A DNA stretch of 64,000 nt. Source: Rhabdophis nuchalis. Its lineage: Eukaryota; Chordata; Lepidosauria; Squamata; Natricidae. The first letter of the stretch is position 1, and every line of letters begins with the position of its first letter. Below are positions 31,961-45,700 of the stretch, piece after piece. The stretch is from assembly GCA_039707465.1 (NCBI GenBank), contig CM077649.1, forward strand, positions 15,972,501 to 16,036,500, in the 5' to 3' direction. Under the pieces are notes generated by a model. That model saw nothing but the letters and a program-made list of their open reading frames with translations. It was not told the DNA's origin and did not search any database. The position numbers and the translations under genes are program-made.

Positions 31961-32644
31961 AGGGAATGAACCCAACTGCAATTTGAATGAACAACTGTGT
32001 TTGCATTGTTTCTGTAAAATAATTCTTTCTTCTGTTTCCATTCTGCTCACTTCCCTTTAGTTCTCATTCTAAGATCTCCACATTCTTATATGTTAGAAAC
32101 AAGAGACCATGTAAAACAGTGGGCAAAGTTTCAAGATAGTAGAATATACATTTTTAATGCTCTTTCCCCCTCTACCCTCTTTTATATTTCACCTTTTTTC
32201 TTTTACCTCTCTCCTCCTCTGCAGAGGTCTCTTTGCAACCTGTTAGCTTCTAACTATAAAAATTATTTCATTTAGGTTGGGGTCTTAATCTCCCGCTCCA
32301 ATACTGCTGGCTTCTAGAGATATAGCGCAGTATCCAACACTGTATAATTCCCAGAAGCAATGTGTTTTGTTGACATATTGCATGAATTTTATAATATTAG
32401 ACAACAGTTTTGAGGATTATACCGCAATGGAAAGACAGTAAATTCTACAAAACAAAATGAGCAAAACTATTCTTGCTTATGCCTAATTTTGAAGGTTGGG
32501 GGATCTTTGATGTCTCGGGAGGAAAGGGAAAAGCTGTTCTACTTATCCACTTGGATTCTGAAAAACAGCGATCTCTTTACTTTTGCAAGTTTCCAGTTGT
32601 GTTGAAAAATGTAGGTATACCTTCAGCTATTTTTAAAATCGTTC
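31961..32644. other. Unique stretch
   Basis: Nothing recognised. Confidence 0.4.
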
Positions 32645-32910
32645 AGCTAATGGAGCCAGTTTGATGTAGTGTTAAGGCAGCAGGTTAGAAATTGAGAGGC
32701 TGTGAGTTTTAGTTCTGCTCTGGGCATAAAGCCATTTGGGTGACCTTGGGCCAGCCACTTTCTCTCTGCTTTAGGAAGGAAGCAATGGCAAACCACTTCT
32801 GGAATCATGCAAAAGAACAAACCAACCAACAACCCTGTAGGGATTCATCCGGAGAGCCGCTAGGGGCCAACCCGGACTTAAAACGGCACACCCAAAAGTC
32901 ATAATGACTT
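32645..32910 (+). mobile_element. tRNA-derived SINE, second family
   Basis: 'tgatgtagtgttaaggcagc' head, then 'gggtgaccttgggccagcca' and 'aatggcaaaccacttctgga', a body common in squamate SINEs. The 3' part 'ggacttaaaacggcacaccc' is family-specific. Confidence 0.65.
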
Positions 32911-33049
32911 GAGACTATTCCCTCATCAGTTCTAAAGCAGCGAGTGTTTTTTAAAAACTCTTTGTCTCTCCCCCTTCTTATAATATGATTTTATATAGTG
33001 TAGTTAACACATTAAAGAAAAATTGATTATTTCTCATAAAAACTACTGT

Positions 33050-33684
33050 TTTATTTATTTATTTTATTTATTAAATTTATACCCCGCCCTTCTCCAAACG
33101 GACTCAGGGCGGCGCACAGGAATATTAAAAATACATACAAAACCATATAAAATTTTAAAATTTTATTCAATAAAATCCTGTGCTAAAACCAAATTAAAAC
33201 CCCCAAATTTAAAACTATCTAAAAGTCAGTAATGGAGGTTACGCTAGGCCGGCTAGATGGAACAAATGTGTCTTTAGACACTTGCGGAAGAGGCGGAGGT
33301 CGGAGATGGTACAGAGTTCAGGGGGTAGGTCGTTCCAAAGGGCTGGGCCCGCCACAGAGAAGGCTCTTCCCCTGGGTGTCGCCAGTCGGCACTGTCCAGC
33401 CGACGGCACCCTGAGGAGGCCCTCTCTGTGGGAGCGTATCGGTCTGAGGGATGTATGGGGCAGGAGGCGGTCTCGCATATAACTAGGCCCCGAGCCATGG
33501 AGCGCTTTAAAGATGGTCGTCAGAACCTTGAAGCACACCCGAAAGACCACAGGAAGCCAGTGCAGCTCGCGCAGGATTGGTGTTATGTGGGAGTGTCTGG
33601 GCGCTCCCGTAATCACCCACGCGGCTGCATTCTGGACTAACTGCAGCTTTCGAGTGCACCTCAAGGGAAGCCCCATGTAGAGAA
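33050..33684 (-). mobile_element. L2 LINE 3' end, 145-codon open frame
   Basis: (TTTA)n tail, 3' UTR, then an unbroken C-terminal block (33239-33676). Truncated at 'ctctacatggggct', as are 6107 and 7857. Confidence 0.92.
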
Positions 33685-33689
33685 GCCCC

Positions 33690-36600
33690 TGTGCCCCTGT
33701 GCTTCTTACAGGGCTTTTTCTACAATGGGTTAACTCATGGTGCAGACATTAATTAACAGGTGCTTCAGGGTGTGGCAACTCACTGACGTTTATTAGGGTT
33801 CAGCAGTGCATCTTCCCAGTGCTCTGTTTCATTTGCATGTACTACAAGTAGATGTCATAATCCCATTTTGTTTTTCACCTTGCCTATCAGCAGTGATACT
33901 GCTTTCTTCAGAATGGCATGGGCAATTTAACTGTTGAATAAGTCCTCCGGTTTTTTGCTCCAGAGACGCAGTCCCGAAGTCTAGGATAGTTGCCTAATTT
34001 TGAAGAGCATGTTGTCTCCTGTTTTATGGGAACTTGAAAGGATTTTCTTCAATTTAGCTGACGTAAACTTGGGTAAGAGATCTGCATGAAAACAAACAAG
34101 GCTTCATTTTAATGCAATGTGTGGAGTTTGGTATGTACGTAAAGAGAATGTTATTTCATTTTCCTCAATAGTATGAAACTGGGGGGAATAGGATGTGGTT
34201 AGTTTTATGGGAAGTGATTGGAGGAACCTCCCAGCATGAAAGAAGAGTGTAACAAAAGTGGCACTGAAACTTTTAAAAATGGGCAGAAAGAGAACTGATT
34301 TGCTGTTTCAGCTGGAGAAAATGAGGGCACTTTATAGCACATTTTAGAAGCAAAATTGATTAAAATTGTGATCTATCTTTCTCATAATGGTGTCCCTTTC
34401 TTGTTTCATCTATGTGTGACCATCAATATTTAGAAGTATGAAGGGGTAGACTTTAGATTATCCTAGGGTTGAACTACAAGTTGTAGATCTGGAGCTCCAC
34501 AGTTGTAAGGAGCAGGCACAGAGAGAGATAAGAACAAGCCCATGACCAAGGGCAAGTAATGATGGTGAGAACTAGTTTTGTTGCTTCCAACAAGGGTAGG
34601 GGGAATGTAGTGGCAGCATGACAGTCAAGTTGCATAGAGGTCGGACTAGCCAGGATAAAGGGCTATTCCAGGATTTCTCAGAAAACTTTCTCAAACCTGT
34701 GGCTGCTGCTTAAACAATAATAGAAGGGAGTAGGGGCTTTGTCTCTTAATGCTGCTTTTAAGCAATTGAAGAACAGAGAATAGAGTTTTGAATGGACTGC
34801 ATTACAGTCCCCAAAGTCTCCCTGAAAATAAAAATCCAAACTACATACCTGTTATTGGAAGCAATATATTGAGGAGAGTTGGTTTTGAAACTAATGTCTT
34901 TTAGCCAAATGTGTCCGTCATGAAATCTGAAGTAGGACATGCTGATAGCCATTTGTTGAACATTGCACACATGTGAGATGAGCATTTTTATCAAAAATGT
35001 ATTTCAGCAGACAAAATCTTCTGTCTCTTCATTCTAAAACAATGTGAACGTTTCTTCTGGACTTTCTCAACTTCACTGGTTATTTAAGAGGATGATCCAG
35101 AGTCTGGAAATGCCTGTTTTCAAAATGTAGTGGGCGTGAGTTGACAAGCCACTGTTGTGCCTTCAAGGGTTATTGGCTAAGGTGTCAGTCAGACTCTCTG
35201 AATTTTCCTGAACTGGAATGCATCATTTGTGATTTTGGAATATGCTTAGACGGTAATATGTCACCTCCATGAGTCACCTCTTTGAGGGAGGCTGAATTTT
35301 AAGCATGTCTACTTCATTTACAGCTGATTCTTACTACAAAGAAATTAATTAAAACATAGTTGAAATGATTGACTAAAGAAAAAGTGATGTTTGGTACAAG
35401 AAATTTTAGGATCCTTGCTAAATATAAGATCAAATTCTGTTTATTGTCTATTTTTGACTCAAATTAGTGACTTGTATTTCTTCATGCATCTATTTAATTT
35501 TTTGTGTATTTTATTCCGTAAGTTGAATTTTCGTTTTCCTTTGTCATCTAAGTTGTTAAAATAATTCAAATGAAAGGAAATCTGTGTAGATACCTTGAGC
35601 ACAACATAAATGTAATTCCTGTATAAACATGCAGTAATTAAATAAAATAATGCAGTAGTGTAAATTATGTCAGAGTACACAAGAAGAGAGGCTGACAGCA
35701 AAATGGTGTACCCCACTTAATGTCTTAACTCTGCAAAACTATTTAAAACAAAGTTTCAGTAATTTATTTCTAGCTTGCTGCAGTTGAAGAAAATGCTTCT
35801 CTTTTAGACTTAACATACATAGATAATTAGTTGCATTTGATATCTGTGTCTGCTAGATATTGCTTTTGATTGAGAATAGAATGCTGACTCTGTAATTTTT
35901 AGCATTTCCATTTCTGAATCATTAATAACACTTTCCAGCTGTGGTACCCTTTAGAAGCATTGGGAACACTGCTGTAAATATTGGAAGTGGTCTTGTGGTC
36001 CAGAACGGAGATGTGCATTATAAGGTTTTGCTGCCTTTAGTATATGATAAGTATCAGTGAATTATCTATTATAATTATACTTGGAAGACTCTTTTATTTA
36101 CAGTTGGCTTTCAAGCATCAGGGTTTAAGCATGTATAAGAATTGCAAAGCATCTGCTATACTTTATCTTCTTTAATGGCATATATTGCACATTCCATATA
36201 TTTAATTTGTAATAGAAATCTAAGTAGGGATTTATCCATTTTAATTTCTTCAGTGCCAAGATGTCAAGATAATCATAGTGTCCCTTTTCTCTACCTTAAA
36301 GAATCATATTCATGAGTTCCGTGAGGTACACATTGCAATGTTAATTTTGCTGATGGTATTCCTCCCAGTAATTGCAAGTCTCTTTGCCCATTCCCTAAAG
36401 GCCCAGGGATCTGAAAGGCCAAGTGGTAGCCTGCCCTCAACTAATGTATATGAGAGGGAAAAAATATGATGATTAAAGACTTCTACCTATGACCTCTTAA
36501 GAACATGAGAATAATTAGAAAGAGATATAAGGTACTGTAAAAATGAATTAGGTAGTATTATAATATGCATTTTTCACAACTGTCAAATTGCTTTGATTAC

Positions 36601-37110
36601 ATTTAATTAAAAATTGAACATGATGCAAAACTGTGCCTCTATGAAACATATGTGTATCCATTTTTGGATGGATGGAAGATTTAAACCTTGCCTGTATCTG
36701 TCCAAGATACAATTTGGTTTTTAATCGAATGAAGTAATATGGCTACTGTGTTAAAATCCTGCATCTGCACTAGGAAATAAGCGATGTTCAGGAATGTGTG
36801 ACACTTTCTTGAAGGCTTAATAATACCTACCATTTAATTTTATAATTGTTTTGTTTTTTGTTTGTTTTTATTTTTTATTAAAAATCTTAAGTAGAATAGT
36901 AAAAGCCAATAAAATTTAAATTAAAGAATAAAAAGTTCAAAAAAGGGAAGAAACATTGTAACCATAACTTACACATTCAATATTACGCATGGACCACTGT
37001 TTCAGACTCTCCTAATGTAGTTCTGCTAATGATTACAAATGTGACATGATAATATTTTCTGAATCGGTGTAGGGAACCTTTGACTCTGCAGATTTTGTTA
37101 GACTATTAAT
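33690..37110. other. 3.4 kb AT-rich unique stretch
   Basis: No transposable element recognised. Short frames (34758-34994, 35459-35716, 36278-36469) show no motif. Confidence 0.5.
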
Positions 37111-38206
37111 TACCGTATTTTTCGGAGTATAAGACGCACCTTTTTTCCTCTAAAAAGAGGCTGAAAATCTGGGTGCGTCTTATACATCGAATACAGCATT
37201 TTTGGCCGCCTGAAACCCTGCCTCTTCACCAAAATGGCTGTACACATACCCTTATGGAGGCTTCCAGAGAGCTCCTGGGGGCTGGGGAGGGCAGAAATGA
37301 GCAAAAAACAGGGTGTTTTTGCCCCTCCCAGCCCCCAGCAGCACTCTATAAGCCTCCATAAGGCTATGCATGCTATTTTTTGACCAAACAAACAGCCCAT
37401 TTTCACGAAAAAAATGGGCCATTTTTCCTCATTTTGCCCCCCCCAATCTTTCCAGGAGCACTCTGCAAGCCCCCCAAGGCTATTCATGCCTTTTGTTTGA
37501 AACAAAAGGGCCCATTTGTTCAAAAAACGGGCTGTTTGGGGGAGGTTTGCACAGTGCAAAAAGGGTTTTCCCCCTCTTTCGAAAAGCTGTTTAGTTAGAG
37601 TGATTGATGAGAATTACATTGGTCAAATACTGTGCTTGCAGAAACAAAGATTTGTTCCAAAGGTGGTCAGTGATTTCCTTCTCCAGCACATGGGTAAGTA
37701 AATACACCTGGAAACATCTACCTACCTACCTACTCTCTCTCTCTCCTTACCTATCTAATGTATTTCTCTCTCTCTCTCTCTCTCTCTATTTTTCTCTCTC
37801 TCTATCCCTCTACCTACCTACCTTCCTACCTACCTACACTCTCTCCCTACCTACCTACTGGATTTCTCTCTCTCTCCCCTCTACCTATCTACCTACTCTC
37901 TCTCTTCCCCTACCTATCTACTGTATTTCTCTCTCTCTCTCTCTATTTCTATCTCTCTATCCCTCTACCTACTTATCTATCTACACACTCTCTCTCTCTA
38001 CTTGCCTACCTACTGTATTTCTCTCTCTCTCTCTCTCCCTATCCTTTTATTTACCTACCTACCTACTCTCTCTCTCTCCCTACCTACCTACTGTATTTCT
38101 CTCTTTTTCTCTCCCTCTCTATCGCCCTACCTACCTACCTACTTTTTTTTTAAAAAAATTGCGTCTTCTAAACCTGGGTGCGTCTTATACTCTGAAAAAT
38201 GCGGTA
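37111..38206. mobile_element. DNA transposon relic with CGGAGTATAAGACGCACC termini
   Basis: Left TACCGTATTTTTCGGAGTAT and right ATACTCTGAAAAATGCGGTA are inverted repeats about 34 bp long. The interior has GC-rich inverted segments (37196-37590) and a large minisatellite. No transposase frame. The target duplication is unclear and the superfamily undecided. Confidence 0.75.
37718..38145. repeat. Compound CTAC / CT minisatellite
   Basis: Alternating CTAC tracts, CT tracts and a 'tactgtatttctctct' motif recur at roughly 65-100 bp. The long open frames across it are low-complexity artefacts. Confidence 0.92.
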
Positions 38207-38209
38207 TTA

Positions 38210-38564
38210 CTATGGGTAATAGTAAAGAATGCTGGGAATTGTAACTGATCAACATTGGAAAACTTGAGTTGCTTCATATCTTCTTTTTCCTTTTTCCCTT
38301 TTCTCCTTTCCTTTTGCTTTCCACCCATGTCATGCACCATATCCTGGGAGGTTTTCAAAGGCCAATAAAAAATAAATAAATAAATAAACAAAACATAAAC
38401 CCTCACAAAAATTGCACAAAATGCCTCAAAAACCATACTCCTCTAAAAACCAATATTCAACTTTGCTGATCTCTAGCTTTGCTTTACCCTGCTGCTTCTG
38501 GGAATTGGCATTCAGGTCTTTCCAGAAAGCTAGGCGAATAGGGGCCTGCTGGTTCTCCAGGGAA
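38210..38564. other. Unique stretch
   Basis: An (AAAT)n at 38367-38392 might be a LINE tail; nothing else. Confidence 0.35.
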
Positions 38565-39800
38565 AAGGGAATTTATTAGATTTGTACTCTGCTACAATCA
38601 ACAAGACTCTTGGCAGTTGAAGTGCAATTATTCATCCATGATAAAATATTTTTTTCCATTAAAAGCAAATAATCACACAATATTCAGATAGTCCATCAGG
38701 TAGACTACCGTAAGTAGAAAACATGATCAGATCAGCTAATGCTACTTCAATGTAACACTATATTAACAGAATCTTTGTGAGTCTGGAAGTACAGGTATCC
38801 TGCCATCTCCTTTACAGCCTGAGGAACTAGGGAAGGTCTGTTCTGAGCTTCTTGCTACATCCTCTATGCAGCCGTGGCTATGCTGTCTCTTATCTTACCA
38901 TTTCCTAGGCAACTTCTCTTTGCCCTGCTCCTAAGGTTCTTCCCACAAAGCTTTACAGACGGCACATCAATGAGTATCCCATAGCAACTAGCCACTATAT
39001 TCTGAACCAATTGAAACTTCCAAATGATCTAAAGAAGTCATAATGTAGTCATAGCAAGTGAGGAGGACATGAGTTACTGTCCCAAAGTCATCTTGCTCTA
39101 GACCGGGATTTAGTTGGCACATCAGGTGGAGCTGGACCAATGGACCTCTTGTTCCTGGCCTCTACTTGCCCATGTTAGAGTAATATAAAGCCTTCCTCAG
39201 CAATTCTATGTAAATGTTAAAAAGCAGAAGGGAAATGACCAAACCATGTAGCATCCCACAAATGAGCAGCGGCTTGGTTGATCTTTCCTCTTGCTACCTT
39301 CTCTACTGAATGAAATTTATTTTGAGGAAGGAGTAAAACAGGGGTGTCAAACTCACGTGGTCACAGCAGTGTCATGTGACATATTGGGACTTTCCCCCCA
39401 CCCTTCGCTAAATCGGGAGGGGACAGGGCCAGCATGTGATGCATCTGGCCTGCGGCCAGCGAATTTGACACCCCTAGAGTAGAACAACTATAATTCCGAC
39501 CCCTTTCTTGTTAGCAGTCCAAAAGAATACCATGGTTGATGGTATCTAAACCTGGCGAGAAATCTGAAAATACCTATATGGATGCATTGTCCCCATCCAA
39601 GTCACAACAAAAGTTTTCCACAATGAAAAGTTCACAACTTTTCAAAAGAAGGGAAGATTCAAAACTGGACATTTGTTGTCAAATACTGATAGATTTAGAA
39701 GTCGGTGATCTACAACCAGTTTTAAGATTTCAAGAACATTACCACCTCCAAAATGGGGAATGGACCACCTCCTAGATCCAAGTTGTCATGTTTTCTCTGA
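38565..39800 (-). mobile_element. Old, decayed L2 LINE, interrupted by a hAT MITE
   Basis: Minus-strand landmarks in order: L2 3' end ('aatttattagatttgtact', 38572), 'tgaaccaattgaaacttcc' (QLVQNA region, about 39003), 'gcatcccacaaatgag' (CGVPQG region, about 39250) and 'accatggttgatggtatc' (DTIDHG region, about 39530). All frames are broken. Confidence 0.7.
39339..39476. mobile_element. hAT-type MITE (GGGGTGTCAAACTC tips)
   Basis: CAGGGGTGTCAAACTC / AATTTGACACCCCTA inverted ends; GAGTAAAA (39331-39338) and GAGTAGAA (39477-39484) form a 7-of-8 duplication. Inserted into the old L2. Confidence 0.8.
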
Positions 39801-40064
39801 AGGAGCCAGGAGGGCCAAGGGCCAAGCACATGAATGGCCGGGGACAAACAACAGTTCACCATTCTTATCCACCATCATAGTTTACAGACCATAAAGAGTT
39901 CCAAACAATCTGGAATGAAATCTTTAGATTTTGTCCATGAAAAAACAATTTTTTAGTGAATCTGAGTGTTCAGCAAAGTTCTGTGATAACTGGCTATAAC
40001 AACCAGATAGAGCTCTACCTCTTGTCTTTTCTCTGAAAGGAAATTGACCATCTGAAACAGGCAG

Positions 40065-40206
40065 ATGGTTCAGTCTGGATCGGGCTAACTGGTAGTAGCG
40101 GCAGCAGGAGGCTCTGCCTACCTGCCCAGAGGCATTTGTGCATGCGCAGAAGGGTGCACGAACACACGATCGAATCGGTAGGAAAAAAATTGGAAACCCA
40201 CCACTG
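40065..40206. mobile_element. Right end of a hAT MITE (CCCACCACTG family)
   Basis: Ends AACCCACCACTG; the body is GC-rich ('ggcagcaggaggctctgcct'). The left end is missing. Confidence 0.6.
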
Positions 40207-40209
40207 GAA

Positions 40210-42634
40210 ACAAGGCTTCTGGATGACACTGTCAATTCGGCAATACATTTGGGAGGAATTGTTTGACTTTAGAAGTGAAACCTTCTGTAAAAGCTAAATT
40301 CAAATTGCAGTTATTAAAAAGGATGGATGTAGAATTTCCCTTCAGGGTGTGTTAAAAACAAGATTGCATATTGGTACAATGTAAATTGATGCAGTGGGAT
40401 TTAATTTCTTTTATTTAAAAGAAGTTTAAAATCCTGATGATCACCAGTTAGAAACAGAAATAATTTCTGCAGCTAATAGTTGACTGGAGTTTTACAGTTT
40501 AAATTTGATGGCGCCAGTAGATGGGAGGAAATTTGGAAGTTACAGAATGGACCCATGTCTTTTTCCACTGACTCCCTTTACTGAGAAGCATAACAGGTTT
40601 TTAAAGGATACCTTTTCTTTAAATATAAATAAAATACATCCTTTAACATTTTTAAAATTCTACCTAAAGATTTATTGAGCAGACAAATAGAGCCGCAGGA
40701 AAATTATTGCGGTGTCACATATTAGATACTAGGCAATATATCAGACATTTTGATATGACCATCAAAAAGCTTTTCAATTTTCTAGCAGAAAAATTCAGAT
40801 TTATATAATATCCTTTTCCCAAATGACGCTTGTCTTGGTAAATTTCCCATGGTCTTCCAAGTGTTAAAAAGAGCATAAATTGAAAAGGGTGTGGCAGGAA
40901 GGCATTCTTTATTCCACAGTTGGTTGGCAGAGACATTGTGACACCTAATCCAGTTGTGAGTCAGGAACTGCCTTTGCCTGCTCTTTGTATTGTCTTTCCT
41001 GATCGACCTGTTGCCTCGCCATGTGTCAAAGACACACGGGAGCCATTTCTCACTTGTGGACCAGGCTTCCCTCTCTATATCTGTTGCATTACAGCTGTCA
41101 ACATCTTTGACAACCCAACACTCCTGGAGAGCAACGGCCTAAGAAGGTTGACCTGGCCTTTCATTCAGCTCACTGTGTTTCTTCAGTGATTCTCTAAAGC
41201 TGCAGTTGTTTCCCAGATTCTTTGTCTCTGCTGTGAGGTGCTGTTCGTAGGTATTTAGATTCCAGGGAACTGAAGGAGACCCCCAGCCTGCTTTCCTCTG
41301 TATGACAAAATGGGTGAAAAAAAGAAAAGCTTTTATCCTAGAGAAAAGGAGGGGGAGGAGAGGAAACTTTACAAATACACCCAAATGACCCATTCCGACT
41401 TAGCATGGAACTTAACAAGTTACACCCACTTTCTGAGCCAGAAACGGAATGAAAGATTCATGCTTCCTCATTTTTGTTGCTAGAATTGGCTGCTTTCTGA
41501 AATGAGAGCAGAGAATATGTCTCTGCCACTGAGGAAAGAGGTAAGCAGCTACCAGTAGATATTCTCCTATTGGGTGTGCTTATAGCCCTATGCAAAAAAG
41601 TGGGATTGGGGAAAAATGTATAGGAGGGGTTGCTGTGATAATTGGTATGCCTTGTATTCCTTGTGTTTTCACATGTCTGATTTTCTTCCATGCTAGAAGC
41701 TGAAAGGTGTCCTTTTCTGTTTATTTTATACCAATAGGCCTTAGAGAATTTTCTCCTATCTTTTCATTCATTTATCTATAGAAATGTGAGATTTTTTCAA
41801 AAAGGAAATTTGATGCAGTGGGAGGGAGTAATTGAGCAAGCTATTTCCAGACGGGCAGGGAAGACAGTAAGTTTCATGTTACATATTAAAGATGCGCATT
41901 TTCCCTGAGCTGCTTGCCTGTATAATTATAGGTTATCCACCTGAGTTACCTTTAAAGCTTACCTTGTGCAAGTTTCTAGTTTCAGTGAAGAGTCTGCTGT
42001 GAGTACTGAGAATGTGGGAATATTTATACATGCTTTCTGCACCTTCATGCCTTCAGGAACCTTAGCTTATTCCCATTCATCAAGGCCCGCAGAATGATTC
42101 CAACGATATTTTTCATGGCATTGGAAGTGATTCTTCCCAGGGAAAGCTGCATTTTAGTTACAAGAAGTGCTTGGATCTGTCCCATTTAGATTTTGCAAAG
42201 TATTCCAAAGCACAGCTGTTTAAAATCATTTTGTGCAATTTTTTCTTTACAAACTTTTAATATTAATTTGAAACGTTTCCTTTCAAGTTGAAGTCTCTTT
42301 CCTTTAGGAGATAAGGAAATGTGAGTAGCAAAGGTTTTTGACTTGTGTTTCTTTTCCTATTTTTTAAAGTCAACCTTGCTATATTCACTCTTCATTTTTC
42401 TGTTTGCTTGTTTTTGGTTTTCTTTCTTTTTTTTAATTTGTAACTGTTCAGATCATTGGAAGCTGGGTAGGATATAATTTTAATTATTAATAATAGCTGG
42501 ATCATGTTCAAAATTGATAGCAAAGTTGAAGGAAAGAAATTACTTGGACACTGCAATAAAATGTATTGTACAAAGAATGGATTTTAAGCTGATATCAGTA
42601 TCAAAATGCAATGAACCTGAGTTACGATAGAATG
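40210..42634. other. Unique stretch
   Basis: No repeat recognised. The 89-codon frame at 40920-41189 has no motif. Confidence 0.4.
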
Positions 42635-42642
42635 GTGTAGAC

Positions 42643-42777
42643 CAGGGGTTCCCAAACTTGGCAACTTGAAGACTTGTGGACTTCAACTCCCAGAATTCTC
42701 TAGCCAGCAGAGCTGGCTGGAGAATTCTGGGAGTTGAAGTCCACAAGTCTTCAAGTTGCCAAGTTTGGGAACCCCTG
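42643..42777. mobile_element. Fold-back hAT element (GGTTCCCAAAC tips), 135 bp
   Basis: Palindrome with TSD GTGTAGAC (42635-42642, 42778-42785). Confidence 0.93.
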
Positions 42778-42785
42778 GTGTAGAC

Positions 42786-45700
42786 CAATGTAGACTCCAG
42801 TCTGGTGCTGCTGGCTGGAAAGTTGTTACCTAGTGTATTCAGAGAGCAATAGGTTGAGGTGTTAATTCTGACTCAGATTGCCTGATATTATAGCAATAGC
42901 ATTGTTTCTTGATTTGTTATTTCTTCTGTGATTAAAGCAAATTGCTGCTGATTTTATTAAGTGCCTTAATATAAGGCTGCTACAAAATGTTGACTTCTGT
43001 ATCTTAAATATGCAGTTTTATTTTAAAATCTTAAAAATAAAAAATTTCCAGTAGATGTCAGTGTTCGGCATTCCTTTCCCCTTCCCCTTCTTCTCTCGTC
43101 ATGGCACTAGAGTGCAGTAAATTATGATCTGTGCAAATCTTATGTAGTATGTTGAGCCAGAACAAAAGTTGAGTTGCTAAACCCAAACAATATTGGATAT
43201 CTGAGCAAAGCAATATTCTTCTTTCTTTGCATTGCAAATTTGTAGATAAATTTCCCTGATGTTATTCATAATATTATCTCTTACTTCCTGGAGAAACTGC
43301 ACATACTTGGTTCTTTGAAGCAATCTGAGGCACACCTAATAATGTTCAAGAAAGAAATGCACTACATTGACTTTTGTGACCCTAATGAACTTGGAGATTT
43401 ATTATTGGAAAATGTCATGGACCGGAGCCATCTTTATCAGATGTGATTCATGAGTTCTCTTGCAACATGAAATCAGTTCATTTTTAGGATACCACAGTGT
43501 GTCTTTGCTGTAACAGAAGTAACATTATCTTTCTGCATTATGCATATAGTATAAATGATAAGTATTGTCTCAAGAACTGTTTAGTCTTTCTTCAACTTTT
43601 CCTCCATATGTGGTTATGATTGAAATTGGCAGTATTTCCAGTCCTAGGATATCTGGAGGAGGTCAGCTTGTGAAAAACTAATTTATCTCCACCCTGTTCT
43701 CTTCTTCTCTTTGGCTTTATTATGAAAACTGACAGGGCAAGTAAACCAATACAGGTAGCAATAAAGCTGCATAGACGAAATATCAGGTTATCAACTATTG
43801 CAACATTCAACCAGCTATTTGTTTTTAATCAGAATAAGTTTTTTAAAAAAAATCACTGCTATATCCAGGATCTTTAGATTAATATTTAAAATAGGGATGC
43901 GCAGGAATGGACATTGGTTTCATCATGTTTTCTTCGGAATGTCTTTCTGGGTATTTGTGCGTGAGTGATTCCAGCATGTTTCAGTGATTTTTATGGAACA
44001 ATAATCCATCTCTGGATGAGAGAAATAAATTATTAATAGAGCTGAATGTTTCAGCATGGGGCTTTTAAGGGAGGTCAGGAGACAGAATGCTCAGTTCAAA
44101 ATTAACACAGCCGGGCTGCAATGCTCCTGGAGCAATGAGGAGGAAAATGGGTAGAGAACAAGTTTAAGAATCCTGAAAGCATTTATACTTTAGTCACAGA
44201 TGGTAGAGAGGGCTGCACCTGATTCCATCTGATTCCAAAAGCATCCTGCCTTTAAATGGTTGTGTGGTTATAACCTATTCCAGTCTTAATAATATAAACA
44301 AAAGCGAGGCTTTTATTCTTTTAATTCAGCAGGTATATCCTTTGACTGTTGGTTTAATTACGCTGCAAAACATTGTCATGAGCCTTTTAAGAAGCCAGAA
44401 CACAAAACACTCCTAACAAATCCAAGCCTCAAGAGGAACACTTTATAAAGAATACATTATAAAAATGCTGTGGAGAAATTGGACTTGTTTTCCCCTTCTT
44501 TTAGAGAGTGAACTTTTTATTCGGCAGTATTGAGAAAGCTTGACATATCTGAGCCAAAGTTAAGTCCTGCAGTTTCGACAAAGCTAACTAACATAGCCCT
44601 TGTTTAGGCACATAACATTAGAAAAATAATTTAGCTGACTTTTTTTCAACGAAGAGGTAAAGAATGCAATCATATTCATCCCTGTCAATATAAACAGAGT
44701 CACTCTAATGTTGACAGAGTCAGTGTGAAAGTTAAAAGCACGAAGCTTGGTAAAATACATCAGCCAGAATCACAGATGTTAGCAGAGGAAGAGACCTGAA
44801 CTCAGAACCATAGTAGCAAAAGTTTCTCTGGTTAAGCCAGAATTCTGAAGAATCCTGGCTTATATCTGTTTGTTGAGCCCCATTTGTTATTTTTCCCCTG
44901 CCAGTGAAAGCAGTTAAAAAACTTGGAAATATTTGGAATGGAATAGAATAGAATATGTCTGGATATGGTTTGGTACAAATATGCAACATGATTTGTTAAA
45001 TAAATCTTTAATTCAGTATTTCATGAAGAAATGAATGAAATAATATTGATCCTCCCTGATGGACCATTATTTTTAGAAGGTTTTATCTATTTTTCCATAG
45101 ATTGTGATTTAGTTTGGTAGATCTTATACACGAAATCTCACATTAACGTTTATGGAGTTCTTTCCTTTTTTATAACCAGGGTCTGAATAATCCCCGAACA
45201 GAAATTTGCTCATGGGCTATGTAGTGATAGCAACACGTACTAATTTCACTCTTTAGAAAACCTGTTAGGAACAGTTGCATTATTTATCACAACTGAATAG
45301 TGGATAGCAACAGAACAGTTCCTACAGCATGTTAAGTATAGCCTTTAGATATCCAAGAGAGATGGCATTTTGATCTGTTTAAATAATATAACAAAGCTTA
45401 CCTAGTATAGGTGATGAAAGGCAAATGTTTTTATAATAGATTAAAAAACCAAAGCTAAACTGCAAAGGATTATCTAATTGAAAGTGCACCTTCAAATAAT
45501 ATTGCTGCACAACACAGAAGAAATGGTATATTTGATCATATAACATATTATTGAAGTGCATTCTCTCCCAGTATTAAGCAAATTTACCAAAATGGTTTGG
45601 GACTGACTTGTATCATCTAATACGATAGTTTACATTATCTTGAGATTTGTTAGTATACACAGTGGTGTAAACCAGCACTATCTCAATCAAATTCATTTTG

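Noticed and set aside
37604..38248. 214-codon open frame
   Set aside because: It is a translation of the CTAC/CT minisatellite (Ser-Leu-Pro-Tyr-Thr repeats) and is open in several frames at once.
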